Source: an uncultured Bacteroidales bacterium
Lineage (GTDB): Bacteria > Bacteroidota > Bacteroidia > Bacteroidales > Paludibacteraceae
Assembly (NCBI GenBank): GCA_934692905.1
Contig: CAKUUM010000007.1
Coordinates: forward strand, 3,497-67,496
Length of the DNA: 64,000 bases
Direction: 5' to 3'
Shown here piece after piece: positions 26,362 through 35,518 of the stretch (its first letter is position 1; every line of letters starts with the position of its first letter). The position numbers and the translations under genes were made by a program. A model generated the notes under the pieces. The model was given only the letters and a program-made list of their open reading frames with translations. It was not told the origin of the DNA and made no database searches.

Positions 26362-26756
26362 TGGGAGAAGTTTCATCAAATAAGCCCACAATCGCCGCCC
26401 TTAGCACGGGCATCTACAAGGACCGTGGCAGCAAGTTCCTCGCCTTCGCGGAGCCAATTGCCGATGAGGAGCAGGCAAAACAGCGCATAGCGTGGTACAA
26501 AAAGAAGTACCACGACGCGCGCCATGTGTGCTACGCCTACCGGCTGGGCGAGAATCTCTGGCGCACGAAAGATGATGGCGAACCGCATGGCACCGCGGGC
26601 GCGCCCATTTTGCGGAGTATAGATGCCAAAGGGCTGGACAATATCCTCGTGGTGGTTGTGCGCTATTTTGGCGGCACCCTCCTCGGCACGGGCGGACTGA
26701 TGGTGGCATACCGTGAGGCGAGTAAAAGTGCGCTGGAGAGCGCGGAACTGAAATAA
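26361..26756 (+). CDS. IMPACT (YigZ-like) family protein, N-terminal domain only
   Basis: A 131-residue protein with the UPF0029/IMPACT domain: KDRGSKFLAFAEPI, then DDGEPHGTAGAPIL and VVRYFGGTLLGTGGLM. E. coli YigZ is about 205 residues and has a second DUF1949 domain, absent here; the short form is common in Bacteroidetes. The role is uncertain, with a link to translation regulation proposed for the eukaryotic IMPACT protein. It overlaps mnmA by one base and lies 28 bp before coaD. Confidence 0.9.
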   Translation: MGEVSSNKPTIAALSTGIYKDRGSKFLAFAEPIADEEQAKQRIAWYKKKYHDARHVCYAYRLGENLWRTKDDGEPHGTAGAPILRSIDAKGLDNILVVVVRYFGGTLLGTGGLMVAYREASKSALESAELK

Positions 26757-26784
26757 GTAGTAATTGATATTTAATACCTTATAT

Positions 26785-27279
26785 ATGAAACGAGCCATTT
26801 TTCCGGGGAGTTTTGACCCCTTTACCATTGGTCACTACGACATCGTGATGCGCGGACTGACCATCTTCGACGAGATAGTAATCGGCATTGGCCGCAACAG
26901 CACAAAGAAGGAGACATTCCCTATCCGTGAGCGTTTGGATGCCATTCAGCGGATTTTTGCAGACGAACCGCGTGTCCGTGTGGAAATATACGATTGCCTC
27001 ACCGTGGACTTCGCCGCACAGCACGATGCACATTGTATCATTCGTGGCGTGCGTTGTGTGCAAGACTTTGAATATGAGCGCAATATGGCGGAAGCCAACA
27101 AGCAACTCGGCGACATAGAAACCATTCTTCTCTATACGCGCCCCGAGTATGCACACATATCCTCGACCCTTGTCCGCGACTTGTATTCGTACAACAAAGA
27201 CATCTCCGGATTCTTGCCTCAAAAGAAGAAAAGTTCATCGCGCACCTCACTCCGTAAAAAGTGTGCGTCAAAGCAATAA
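26785..27279 (+). CDS. coaD: Phosphopantetheine adenylyltransferase
   Basis: A 164-residue nucleotidyltransferase that transfers AMP to 4'-phosphopantetheine in CoA biosynthesis. The N-terminal MKRAIFPGSFDPFTIGHYDI carries the T/HxGH motif (TIGH). RGVRCVQDFEYERNMAEANK near residue 88 and AHISSTLVRDLY near 125 are family signatures. I start at 26785 because the residues of the seven upstream codons do not fit the family. The C-terminal tail is basic. The stop overlaps the start of the protease gene (TAATG). Confidence 0.95.
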   Translation: MKRAIFPGSFDPFTIGHYDIVMRGLTIFDEIVIGIGRNSTKKETFPIRERLDAIQRIFADEPRVRVEIYDCLTVDFAAQHDAHCIIRGVRCVQDFEYERNMAEANKQLGDIETILLYTRPEYAHISSTLVRDLYSYNKDISGFLPQKKKSSSRTSLRKKCASKQ

Positions 27280-28832
27280 TGACTATGAAACGACTTTTAA
27301 TCACCTGTTTGGTAGCCGCCTGCGGACTATCCGCACACGCCGAAACCAAGACCACGCGCGTGGACAAGAATCTGACCATCTACACAGATGTGATGCGCCA
27401 GTTGGATATGAACTACGTGGATACGCTCAACTATGACGACCTCATTGAGGTGAGTATCAATCAGATGCTGCGTCGCGTGGACCCCTACACGGTTTACATA
27501 CCCGAGCGCGAGGACGAGAGCCTGCGCATGATGACCACCGGCAAATATGGCGGCATAGGAGCCATGATTATGCAGCGTGATACAGCGGTGTATGTCAGCG
27601 AGCCCTACGAGGGGATGCCTGCCCAACAGGCAGGTTTGCGTGCGGGCGACCGCTTCATTATGGTGGACGGAATGGATTGTCGCCGCAAGAATACCAAGCA
27701 GGTATCTGAACGTTTGCGCGGCAAAGCGGGTAGTACCATCAGCATCACCGTGGAGCGTGATGGTGAGTTGTTGACACGTGAGGTCACCCGTCGAGACATC
27801 CATATGCCGACTGTGGGCTATGCCGCTGTGATGGAAGACTCAATAGGCTATATCGCTTTCACGGAGTTCACCACCAACTCGGCACAGGAATTCTTGACGG
27901 CATTGGATAGTATGGTGCAGCATCAGGGTATTCGCCGCTTGGTGATAGATTTGCGTAGTAATGTCGGGGGCGTGATTGACGAAGCCATACAAATGGTCAG
28001 TTATTTCGTGCCGCGTGGTACGGAAGTAGTGTCCACACGTGGTAAAGTGGAGCAGAACTGCCGTTCCTACAAGACACAGACATCGCCCATCTTCCCCGAC
28101 ATGCCCATTGCCGTGTTGGTGGACGAGCAGTCCGCATCGTCTGCCGAGATTGTGGCGGGCGGCTTGCAGGACCTCAAGCGTGCCACCCTCTTGGGGCAAC
28201 GCACTTTTGGCAAAGGCCTTGTGCAGAATATCCGTCCCATTGCCTATGGCGGACACTTGAAAGTGACAACCTCCAAGTACTACTTGCCTTCGGGACGTTG
28301 TATTCAGGCGATTGATTATGCTGAGCGTCAGCGGGGTAATGAACTGAAGAAAGATACGGCTGGAGGTATTCTGCCCGATATTGTACTCGTTGATTCTCAG
28401 AAGGTTGATGTATGCTATTCACTCTATAGGCAGAATATGTTCTTTGATTACGCCACCCGCTATCGCAGTATGCACGAGACCATTGCTCCTGCTACCGAGT
28501 TCACCCTCACGGATGAAGATATAGAGGACTTTTGCCGCTTCTTGGACGAGAAGAAGTTCACGTATGAGACTGAGACGGGACGTTATTTCCGTGAGTTGGT
28601 GAAGATGGCGGAGAACGAGGATCTTGATTCTGCCTTGCTCGCGGACTTGCGTGCGTGGCAGCCGCGCCTGACCATCGACTACAGCAAGGCGATACAGCGC
28701 AACCGCCGGGAGGTGGAGGAACTTCTCGGTGCGGAAATAGTGAAGCGCTATTACTATCAGCGTGGCAACTATGCCTATATGCTCAGGTTTGACCCTGAAC
28801 TGAAACGCGCCATTGAAGAGGTGAAGAAATAG
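27279..28832 (+). CDS. S41 family C-terminal processing peptidase
   Basis: About 517 residues with an N-terminal signal peptide ending LSAHAE. A PDZ domain (about residues 75-160: GIGAMIMQRDTAVYV and PAQQAGLRAGDRFIMVDG) precedes the S41 core. The catalytic Ser is in DEQSASSAEIVAGGLQD near 288 and the Lys in GQRTFGKGLVQ near 313. It should act in the periplasm as a Ser/Lys protease on C-terminal tails. The start could also be the ATG 6 bp further on. It ends a likely four-gene transcript starting at mnmA. Confidence 0.92.
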   Translation: MTMKRLLITCLVAACGLSAHAETKTTRVDKNLTIYTDVMRQLDMNYVDTLNYDDLIEVSINQMLRRVDPYTVYIPEREDESLRMMTTGKYGGIGAMIMQRDTAVYVSEPYEGMPAQQAGLRAGDRFIMVDGMDCRRKNTKQVSERLRGKAGSTISITVERDGELLTREVTRRDIHMPTVGYAAVMEDSIGYIAFTEFTTNSAQEFLTALDSMVQHQGIRRLVIDLRSNVGGVIDEAIQMVSYFVPRGTEVVSTRGKVEQNCRSYKTQTSPIFPDMPIAVLVDEQSASSAEIVAGGLQDLKRATLLGQRTFGKGLVQNIRPIAYGGHLKVTTSKYYLPSGRCIQAIDYAERQRGNELKKDTAGGILPDIVLVDSQKVDVCYSLYRQNMFFDYATRYRSMHETIAPATEFTLTDEDIEDFCRFLDEKKFTYETETGRYFRELVKMAENEDLDSALLADLRAWQPRLTIDYSKAIQRNRREVEELLGAEIVKRYYYQRGNYAYMLRFDPELKRAIEEVKK

Positions 28833-28836
28833 TGGC

Positions 28837-28859
28837 TTTCCGTACCTGTATTACGGAAA
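28837..28859 (+). terminator. Hairpin after the protease gene (possible terminator)
   Basis: TTTCCGTA pairs perfectly with TACGGAAA across a 7-nt loop, 5 bp after the stop codon. No clear T-run follows, so termination is only possible. Confidence 0.4.
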
Positions 28860-28916
28860 CACGTACCCGCATTACCTTTTTGCAGCCACGTAGTTGCAGA
28901 CCATGGGAATAAAGTG

Positions 28917-28924
28917 TACTTTTG
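28917..28924 (+). promoter_or_regulatory. Promoter -7 box for the AraC-flavodoxin genes
   Basis: TACTTTTG (TAnnTTTG) lies 23 bp upstream of the ATG at 28948. Confidence 0.6.
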
Positions 28925-28947
28925 CAGCGTAAAACGAGAATACGGAT

Positions 28948-29481
28948 ATGGAAGAAATTCGCAAGATAGAGACCATCACTGAGTACAACGACCTTAATGG
29001 TTTCAAGACTATGCACCCTCAGGTGGCGTATGTGGAGTTTCACAATGCCCCATTGCGCATCATCGGAAAACATAGTTATGGGTTCTACACTCTGTTTTTG
29101 AAAGAAACCAAGGGATGTGTCATCAACTATGGGCAGACGCAGTACGACTTTGATTGTGAGACGATTGTAAGTATGGCGCCGGGACAGGTGATTGAGAGCC
29201 TTCCTGTGCCGGGGGTGCCCAAGCATGCACGTGGTGTGTTGTTCCACCCTGATTTTCTGCATGGTACGCCGTTGGAAAAGAAGATGAAAGAGTATTCGTT
29301 TTTCTCATACGCAAGTAACGAGGCCCTGCACCTTTCTGAAGACGAAGTACAAGTAGTGCGTAATTGTATGCATATCATAGAGGTGGAGTTGCAACACCCG
29401 ATAGATAAACACTCTCGCGGGTTGATAATCACCAATTTGGAACTGCTTCTTGATTATTGCATGCGTTTCTATGAGCGGTAG
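28948..29481 (+). pseudogene. AraC-family regulator, N-terminal part (interrupted by TAG)
   Basis: These 177 codons encode the cupin-like N-terminal sensing domain of an AraC-type regulator: KTMHPQVAYVEFHNAP, then YGFYTLFLKET and VLFHPDFLHGTPLEKKM. The frame stops at an amber TAG (29479-29481) right after LLLDYCMRFYER, where intact homologs continue with a residue such as Gln and a conserved phenylalanine. The downstream codons stay in the same frame and encode the DNA-binding domain, so a single CAG-to-TAG change would explain the split. The truncated product would lack DNA binding. Readthrough or assembly error are alternatives. Confidence 0.75.
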
Positions 29482-29841
29482 TTTGTCACCCGTCAGGATA
29501 TGAATATCACCGCCATATCGCGTTTCAGCGAGTTGTTGGATGAATACATCAACTCGGGCAAAACTGCCATAGACGGAATACCTACAGTCAAATACTTTGC
29601 CGACCGTGTACACCTGTCGCCCAACTACTTTGGGGATATGGTCAAGGCGGAAACAGGAAAGAATGCGCAAGAGTATATCGCCTTGCGGTTGTTTGAATAC
29701 GCAAAGCGGCAACTGCGTCGTCGCAACTTGACTATCAAGGAGATTGCACTGCAAACAGGCTTTCAGCATCCGCAACACTTTGTGCGTTTCTTCAAGCGGC
29801 ACGCAGGTATTACACCTACAGAATACAGAAAAGCAAACTAA
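29482..29841 (+). pseudogene. AraC-family regulator, C-terminal DNA-binding part
   Basis: This continues the frame of the preceding segment after the TAG. The first available ATG is at 29500. The peptide carries two helix-turn-helix units: IPTVKYFADRVHLSPNYFGD and LTIKEIALQTGFQHPQHFVR, ending FKRHAGITPTEYRKAN, a classic AraC end. If translated alone from 29500 it would be a 113-residue DNA-binding fragment without the sensing domain. It lies 9 bp before a flavodoxin gene that the intact regulator probably controlled. Confidence 0.78.
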
Positions 29842-29850
29842 TATATCAAT

Positions 29851-30372
29851 ATGAAACGTTTAATTCTATCAATCTTAACGATTATGGCTATTTCAAGTAT
29901 GAATGCAGCCGACAAAGTGCTGGTTGCATATTTTTCTGCCACGGGCACGACAAAAGCCGTTGCCGAGCAGATTGCGCTGGCTTCTGGTGGTGAACTGCTG
30001 GAGATTGAACCCGTACAGCCTTACACATCAGCCGACCTGAATTGGAACAACAAAAAGTCACGCAGCACCATTGAGATGAACGACGAGAGTGCGCGTCCTG
30101 CTATCAAAAAGACAAAAGAGAATCTTGATGGATACAATGTAGTGTATGTTGGTTTCCCTGTTTGGTGGTATGTCGCACCTCGTATTATCAATACTTTCTT
30201 GGAGGCGTATGATTTCACGGGCAAGACCATCATTCCATTTGCTACTTCTGGTGGAAGCGGCATCGCGGGTTGTACCAATGCCCTGCGCAAGACCTATCCG
30301 AATCTCCATATCGAGGATGGCAAACTGCTGAACTACACTTCGTACGAGGACATTCAGGCATGGGTAAAATAG
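29851..30372 (+). CDS. Flavodoxin family protein with signal peptide
   Basis: A 173-residue protein with a signal peptide of about 19 residues (ending SSMNA) and a flavodoxin fold. The FMN phosphate loop is VAYFSATGTTKAVAE near residue 26, and VGFPVWWYVAPR near 100 with FATSGGSGIAG near 130 contact the isoalloxazine ring. This matches the flavodoxin_4 type, often exported in Bacteroidales. It probably acts as a periplasmic redox or quinone-related flavoprotein. It is 9 bp downstream of the split AraC regulator. Confidence 0.85.
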   Translation: MKRLILSILTIMAISSMNAADKVLVAYFSATGTTKAVAEQIALASGGELLEIEPVQPYTSADLNWNNKKSRSTIEMNDESARPAIKKTKENLDGYNVVYVGFPVWWYVAPRIINTFLEAYDFTGKTIIPFATSGGSGIAGCTNALRKTYPNLHIEDGKLLNYTSYEDIQAWVK

Positions 30373-30424
30373 CCTGAAGCCCCTTTTACACCCATCCCCG
30401 CATAGATTGTACATTTGAGATGTA

Positions 30425-30466
30425 CCAACAAAAAAGAGACGCTTTCACCGCGTCTCTTTTTGTTGG
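30425..30466. terminator. Bidirectional terminator between flavodoxin and lemA
   Basis: AAAAAGAGACGC pairs with GCGTCTCTTTTT around TTTCACC, with A and T runs on both sides, so it can end both convergent transcripts. Confidence 0.85.
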
Positions 30467-30480
30467 TATCTGGATAAGAC

Positions 30481-31068
30481 TTAGAATTTCACTTGAGGAG
30501 CCTTGTCCGCACCTTCTTGTGCCTCAAAGTAAGGCTTTTTCTCAAAGTCGAACATTGAAGCGATGATGTTGGTGGGGAAGCGGCGAATCATCGTATTGTA
30601 CGTGCGTGCCACCTCATTAAAATTGTTGCGTGCTACGGTAATACGGTTTTCTGTTCCCTCCAATTGTGATTGCAGATCCAAGAAGTTTTGGTTTGCTTTC
30701 AGATCGGGGTAGTTCTCCGACACTGCCAATAATCTTCCCAAAGCCTGAGTCAATTCTCCTTGTGCACTTTGATATGCAGCCAATTGCTCGGCAGTGGCGT
30801 TTGTTGGGTCAATCACTACTTGTGTAGCACGTGCACGTGCTGCCATCACGCCTTCCAGAGTTTCGCTCTCGTGAGTAGCGTAACCCTTGACGGTTTCTAC
30901 CAAGTTGGGTATCAAGTCACTACGGCGCTGATACTGGTTTTCCACTTGCGACCATGCGGTCTCTACACTCTCCTCTGTGGAAACTATCGCATTGTAGCGG
31001 CCTACTCCCCACAGAACAATGATTGCCAGTACGCCAAGTACTACAATCCATGGTAATGCTTTTTTCAT
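30481..31068 (-). CDS. lemA: LemA family protein
   Basis: A 195-residue protein with one N-terminal membrane segment (about residues 5-24) and a cytosol- or periplasm-facing helical bundle. The LemA signature YNAIVSTEESVETAWSQVEN is followed by QRRSDLIPNLVETVKGYATH. The function of the family is not settled. It follows the TPM-domain gene by 62 bp, a pairing common in many bacteria. Confidence 0.92.
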   Translation of the reverse strand: MKKALPWIVVLGVLAIIVLWGVGRYNAIVSTEESVETAWSQVENQYQRRSDLIPNLVETVKGYATHESETLEGVMAARARATQVVIDPTNATAEQLAAYQSAQGELTQALGRLLAVSENYPDLKANQNFLDLQSQLEGTENRITVARNNFNEVARTYNTMIRRFPTNIIASMFDFEKKPYFEAQEGADKAPQVKF

Positions 31069-31130
31069 ATTCTATTAATTTTCAATTAGTTTCTATATAT
31101 AATTCTGCATTGCGCATTCTGCATTACGCG

Positions 31131-32063
31131 TTAAAACTTTCCACCTGCTCCTCCGCCAAAGGTACTACCTCCGCCAAAACTTCCGCCTGAGAAACCTCCG
31201 CCGCCGAAGCCGCCACTGCCCATGCCGCCTCCTGTAGTGATATATGTGCGTGTCTTCTTGGGTATTACAAAATTCTGCTCGGTCTTATAACCGCAATGCT
31301 TACAGCGGTACGTATATACACCCGCTCCCGCATTGGCATATGTAGCCGCCCGCAAGACGCGCGAAGAGGTCTTGCGCAACTGGCGTTTGCCGCATTGCGG
31401 ACAACGTTTCGGACGGTTTATCAGCCATAGCAGCAATATCAAAACGCCCAAACAAAGTGCGACACAGCCCCATGATACTATATCTGGTTCACCATCTTCC
31501 GCATTGGCGTATCCATAACGGTTGGTCACAGAGGACGCATTGCGCAGTTCCTCAGGGGCATCGCCATCTGTGCATATCTCATATATACGGAGTGCTCCCA
31601 CGCATAATCCCCCCGAATAGTCACCCTTTCGCAGGGTGGGCATCATATCCTTTTGAATGATACGATTGCAGACGGCATCTGTAAGCACACCCTCTATGCC
31701 GCCTCCTGTCATAATACGAATATCACGGGAATCAAGTACCAATATCATCAGCACACCGGTGTTTTTGCCTTTCTTGCCGATGCCCCAACGTTGAAACAAC
31801 TCGTATGTAAAGTCGAATGCGTCATATTCTCCGATATTGTCAATGGCGACCACGCACAGTTCCACGCCGGTGTTGGTTTCCAAACGCGAAGCGCATTGGT
31901 TCAGGTAAGTCACATCATCAGGTGAGATAATGCTGTTGGGGTTGCACACATAGTTACCCAATCCATCATTTTTGGGATTGGGAACCGTTTGGGGCGTATA
32001 GGCAACGGCACTTGCCCAAAGTGCGGCAAACAGCAACAATATTGTAGTATGAAAGCGTCTCAT
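31131..32063 (-). CDS. TPM domain protein (YgcG-like)
   Basis: A 310-residue protein. A signal peptide (about residues 1-21) precedes a TPM domain (about 40-170: YVCNPNSIISPDDVTYLNQC, then VLMILVLDSRDIRIMTGGG). A membrane segment near 200-220 is followed by a zinc-ribbon-like module (CPQCGKRQ and CKHCGYK) and a glycine-serine-rich tail ending GGGAGGKF. TPM proteins have been tied to phosphatase activity or photosystem repair in plants; the bacterial role is unclear. It is encoded with LemA. Confidence 0.88.
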   Translation of the reverse strand: MRRFHTTILLLFAALWASAVAYTPQTVPNPKNDGLGNYVCNPNSIISPDDVTYLNQCASRLETNTGVELCVVAIDNIGEYDAFDFTYELFQRWGIGKKGKNTGVLMILVLDSRDIRIMTGGGIEGVLTDAVCNRIIQKDMMPTLRKGDYSGGLCVGALRIYEICTDGDAPEELRNASSVTNRYGYANAEDGEPDIVSWGCVALCLGVLILLLWLINRPKRCPQCGKRQLRKTSSRVLRAATYANAGAGVYTYRCKHCGYKTEQNFVIPKKTRTYITTGGGMGSGGFGGGGFSGGSFGGGSTFGGGAGGKF

Positions 32064-32089
32064 TATGGCAACAAATTATCAATGGCAAT

Positions 32090-33130
32090 CTAATGTAGTA
32101 TCTTGTAAATCAATTCCTTCCACAAATCCTCATCCTTGGCGGAAGGATTGTTGATGCCCTTCATTCGGGCATCGGTGTCACGGAAATACCCGATGATGGC
32201 GAAAGTCTTGCCGGCCGAATACCTGCGTGCGGCTGCAGCGAAATCCTTGACAAAGAATGGAGAAACACCCAGCGCGGCCGCCACGGCACGCTCGCTCTTG
32301 TCGGGCAGGTAGTGGTAAATCATCAGGTTGGCGAAAAAGCCGTACAGAATACCCAATTCCTTGACCATCGGGTGGTCTTTGGACGTGGCAAAATACTGTG
32401 TGATACGGTTTGCCTTGACCACGTCGCCTTTGATGAGCGCGTCTTGTAACTCAAAGATATTGAAGTCCTTGGATATTCCTATATTGCGTTCCACGAGGGC
32501 AGCGTCTATCACCTTCACCCCTTCTGGACGCCCGTCAATCAGTTTCTGAAGTGCACCCACAATCTGCGTGAGGTCGGTGCCTATGCTGTCTGCGAGAATC
32601 TTGGTCACGCGCTCATCTATCTGCACGCCGTCGCCGTGGTCACGCAGCTCCTCGTTCTTTTGTGCCACGTAATCACGTATCCACTTCTCCACTTGGTAGT
32701 CGCGCAGACGGTCCGACTGCATCATCACACCGCCGTGCTTTTCCCAGTTCTTGAAGAGTGCCAGACGCTTGTCGGGCGTGCCGTATTTGTAGCAGAATAC
32801 GAGGATTGTCGAGGGTTGCGGGTGTTCCATGTAGAGTCCAAGCGCCTCCCATTTCTTTATCTGCTGCGCCTCTTTCACGATGATGACCTTTTGCCCTCCC
32901 ATCATGGCAAAACCGCGTGCCGCACTCACCACGGGCGCCACATCAGCACCTGCCAAATCCTTGCCGTAGAGAATGGTCTGGTCAAACTCACGTGCCGTCT
33001 CATCCAGTACGTGTGTCTCGATATAGTCCGACACCTTATTTATATAGTACGGCTCCTCGCCGCACAGCATATAAGCCGGCGCGTACTGCCCCTTGCGGAG
33101 CGCAAGCATGACTTCTTCGTACTTTGCCAT
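32090..33130 (-). CDS. holA: DNA polymerase III subunit delta
   Basis: A 346-residue clamp-loader subunit that opens the sliding clamp. The N-terminal PAYMLCGEEPYYINKVSDYI is the usual start of delta. GGQKVIIVKEAQQIKKWEAL near residue 75 and TILVFCYKYGTPDKR near 107 fit the AAA+-like domain, and the C-terminal collar domain includes LILYGFFANLMIYHYL-like sequence near 260. I start at 33130 (MAKYEEV), where the ATG shares bases with the stop of prsW (TAATG); three more codons upstream are open. Confidence 0.9.
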   Translation of the reverse strand: MAKYEEVMLALRKGQYAPAYMLCGEEPYYINKVSDYIETHVLDETAREFDQTILYGKDLAGADVAPVVSAARGFAMMGGQKVIIVKEAQQIKKWEALGLYMEHPQPSTILVFCYKYGTPDKRLALFKNWEKHGGVMMQSDRLRDYQVEKWIRDYVAQKNEELRDHGDGVQIDERVTKILADSIGTDLTQIVGALQKLIDGRPEGVKVIDAALVERNIGISKDFNIFELQDALIKGDVVKANRITQYFATSKDHPMVKELGILYGFFANLMIYHYLPDKSERAVAAALGVSPFFVKDFAAAARRYSAGKTFAIIGYFRDTDARMKGINNPSAKDEDLWKELIYKILH

Positions 33131-33858
33131 TACTTCCAAAAGGCTATTTGGTTAGGGTCTCGGCTGTCGCGGTTGAGGTGTTCGCGGATGCGCCCCTTGC
33201 CGTAGCGGAACATCATAAAGCAGAACACATAGAACGACAGCAGCAGTATCGTGCTGAATATGGTGTGCATATTCACCATAAACAGAATGGAGTCGTACAC
33301 CCCGTGAAACAGCACTGGCACCCAGAAGATACGGCTCTTCTTGCGCCACGACATGTCGCCGAAGTAAATCATGGAGTACATATATCCCATTGCCACGGCG
33401 AACATAAAGTGTCCTGGCACGGCAAACATTGCCCTCCCGACGGCCACCGATTGCCACTCGTTGATGTTGCTCAGCAGATACAGGATATTCTCCGTCCCCG
33501 CAAAGCCCATACCCACGCACACGGCGTAAACGATACCGTCAAACCGCTCATCGAAATAGCGGTTGTTGCGCAGCAACAGCCACAACATCAGCAACTTAGC
33601 CAACTCTTCCGGCATAGCCGCACCCACAAAAGCGTTCCAGGCTGCCTGCACGAAAGTGACGGGTTGCTCGAAGGTCCAACCGAAAATTTGCAACCCGCTC
33701 TCCAGCACGTATGCAATCCCTGCCGACACCACGCCAAAGGCTACGCCTTTGAGTACCTGCGAGATAGGTTCTCTCTGATAGCGGTCGCGCAACCAGATAT
33801 AGACTACTAACAGGAACGCCGGCAATATGGCTGCAAAGATAATGGTGTATATATACAT
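33130..33858 (-). CDS. PrsW family intramembrane metalloprotease
   Basis: A 242-residue membrane protein with about seven hydrophobic segments. The glutamate pair MPEELAK near residue 79, FAGTENILYLL near 120, GHFMFAVAMGY near 150 and the final LFHGVYDS near 185 match the four PrsW motifs that hold the metal. B. subtilis PrsW cleaves an anti-sigma factor; the substrate here is unknown. It is probably co-transcribed with holA (overlapping start and stop). Confidence 0.88.
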   Translation of the reverse strand: MYIYTIIFAAILPAFLLVVYIWLRDRYQREPISQVLKGVAFGVVSAGIAYVLESGLQIFGWTFEQPVTFVQAAWNAFVGAAMPEELAKLLMLWLLLRNNRYFDERFDGIVYAVCVGMGFAGTENILYLLSNINEWQSVAVGRAMFAVPGHFMFAVAMGYMYSMIYFGDMSWRKKSRIFWVPVLFHGVYDSILFMVNMHTIFSTILLLSFYVFCFMMFRYGKGRIREHLNRDSRDPNQIAFWK

Positions 33859-33961
33859 ATATTTCGTAATCTATTTATAGCCAATCTGTTATATAGTGGT
33901 ACAATGGCGATGGTTGTGGAGGAAATACGTCCCGCGTCGTCCATATATATATTTGTTGCCA

Positions 33962-34741
33962 TCAACTCAGACTTTCCGCAAACGCCTCGGCATCACTCAG
34001 TTGGTCAATCTTTCCTACATCCATCATGCGATAATTATCTGGCACATAGGCTTTTAGCACTTCGCATTCCGTCAAGGTCAGATACAGGTCTATCAGCGAA
34101 AACTTATCCCCCTTTTGCCTGACTACCTCGTCCATCACATCAAACACCCGAGGACTGAGCACCTGCATACCCGAGAATGCCAAACGCCTCATAATCAATG
34201 CTTTCTCTCTGTCTAATCCTGCGGGGCGCACCTCTCCTGTCTTGAGGTTGGTCCACCCGTGCAGTCGTCCCGCCTCATCGAATAGCAGGTACCGTTGTGT
34301 CTCCCGCTCGCTCACCACCAGCAGCCCCAACTCGTCCTCTCGGTACGCGCTAATCAGCCTGTGCAAATCGATGTTCGACAATATATCCACATTGCAAACC
34401 AAGATAGGTTCAGCCACTCTTTCCCCGCCGTTGCCGGCACCCCCTTCTTCCAATAAAGGGCGTGCTTTTCGCAAACCGCCACCTGTCTCCAGCAGGGCAT
34501 TGCGCTCATCACTGACCTGTATGCGGCAACCGAAATTGTCATTATCTTGCAGATAGTCAATGATTTGGTCGGGAAAATGGTGTACATTCACCACGATGTC
34601 GGTAATGCCCGCGGTCTTCAGGCGTTCTATCTGCCACTGCAGCAGCGTCTTACCCGCCAATGGCACCAAGGCTTTGGGCATACTATCCGTCAGCGGTTTG
34701 AGTCGAGTGCCCAATCCCGCTGCAAAAATCATGGCTTTCAT
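33962..34741 (-). CDS. Sugar-phosphate nucleotidyltransferase family protein
   Basis: About 259 residues from the ATG at 34741. The N-terminal MIFAAGLGTRLKPLTDSMPK is the pyrophosphorylase signature, and VCNVDILSNID near residue 110 holds the metal-binding Asp. The short length resembles MurU or HddC-type enzymes that make NDP-sugars such as UDP-MurNAc or GDP-heptose. The substrate cannot be decided here. I prefer 34741 to upstream starts because the extra 25 residues are basic, unlike the family, and overlap the preceding gene. Confidence 0.85.
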   Translation of the reverse strand: MKAMIFAAGLGTRLKPLTDSMPKALVPLAGKTLLQWQIERLKTAGITDIVVNVHHFPDQIIDYLQDNDNFGCRIQVSDERNALLETGGGLRKARPLLEEGGAGNGGERVAEPILVCNVDILSNIDLHRLISAYREDELGLLVVSERETQRYLLFDEAGRLHGWTNLKTGEVRPAGLDREKALIMRRLAFSGMQVLSPRVFDVMDEVVRQKGDKFSLIDLYLTLTECEVLKAYVPDNYRMMDVGKIDQLSDAEAFAESLS

Positions 34742-34760
34742 GTGCGTTGTGTGTCGCGGA

Positions 34761-35462
34761 TTACGCCTCTTCCACTTCCACCTCTTCAACTGCCTGCTCG
34801 GCATCCTCGTCCACAATCTTCTCAGCCTTCAGGTCCTCATAGAAATGTGCCGTAGCCGTATACATATAAGGTGTGAGCCACATGTATCCGATACCGCAGG
34901 TCAGGATGGCAAGAAATATCCAGCCGATGAAACTCAAATCCAATACGAAGAGGTCCCATTTGTGCCCTTTCATCATTTGGCGGCTGGTCCGTAGTGCCTC
35001 TTTGGGCGTAAGATTCGGGTAGTCGTTGATGAGATACGGCACCATTCTGTACGCGTACGAGAAGATTACGCCCCCTATACACAATGTCACAACGGACAGC
35101 AGCACGACAATGATATACGCCAACAATGCCGACTGCAGGAGGGTGGAGTAAGTGTTCTTGAAGTTGCTCCACACGTTATCCCAAACGCTCTCCTCCGACC
35201 CGCGTGTCAGGGCAAGGAACGCGTTGTAAAGGGCGTACTGCAACGGCCAGAGCAGGAATACTCCGACCACGAACGCCAATCCGTTGAGCGATTCTGACCA
35301 CCATGTTATGACTCCTGCCGTCTGGTACAACGCCGAAGGGATGCTCGGTGCACAACAGATAAGTGCTATCAGGAAGTACACCAATGTGGACAACGCCGCG
35401 TCGCCCCAACGGCCTTGCAGGCTTTGGCGCGCCTGCGCACGATAAGTGGAAGTTGTTTGCAT
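34761..35462 (-). CDS. DUF975 family membrane protein
   Basis: A 233-residue membrane protein with about five hydrophobic segments. The start TYRAQARQSLQGRWGDAALS, the central ESVWDNVWSNFKNTY and the C-terminal LRTSRQMMKGHKWDLFVLDL fit DUF975. The last 30 residues are rich in Glu. Function is unknown. A TAACTTTG promoter box lies about 30 bp upstream, and the nucleotidyltransferase gene follows after 19 bp, suggesting one transcript. Confidence 0.82.
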   Translation of the reverse strand: MQTTSTYRAQARQSLQGRWGDAALSTLVYFLIALICCAPSIPSALYQTAGVITWWSESLNGLAFVVGVFLLWPLQYALYNAFLALTRGSEESVWDNVWSNFKNTYSTLLQSALLAYIIVVLLSVVTLCIGGVIFSYAYRMVPYLINDYPNLTPKEALRTSRQMMKGHKWDLFVLDLSFIGWIFLAILTCGIGYMWLTPYMYTATAHFYEDLKAEKIVDEDAEQAVEEVEVEEA

Positions 35463-35488
35463 AAATCTATCCTGTTTTATATCCGCCG

Positions 35489-35496
35489 CAAAGTTA
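35489..35496 (-). promoter_or_regulatory. Promoter -7 box for the DUF975 gene
   Basis: The minus strand reads TAACTTTG (TAnnTTTG). The surrounding 40 or so bases match those around the pheT promoter at 41125. Confidence 0.7.
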
Positions 35497-35518
35497 CAAA
35501 ACATTTTTCATATATGCA

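Noticed and set aside
29479..29481. Amber codon reassigned as sense in this genome
   Set aside because: TAG ends other intact genes in the window (for example at 9647 and 28832), so it is used as a normal stop.
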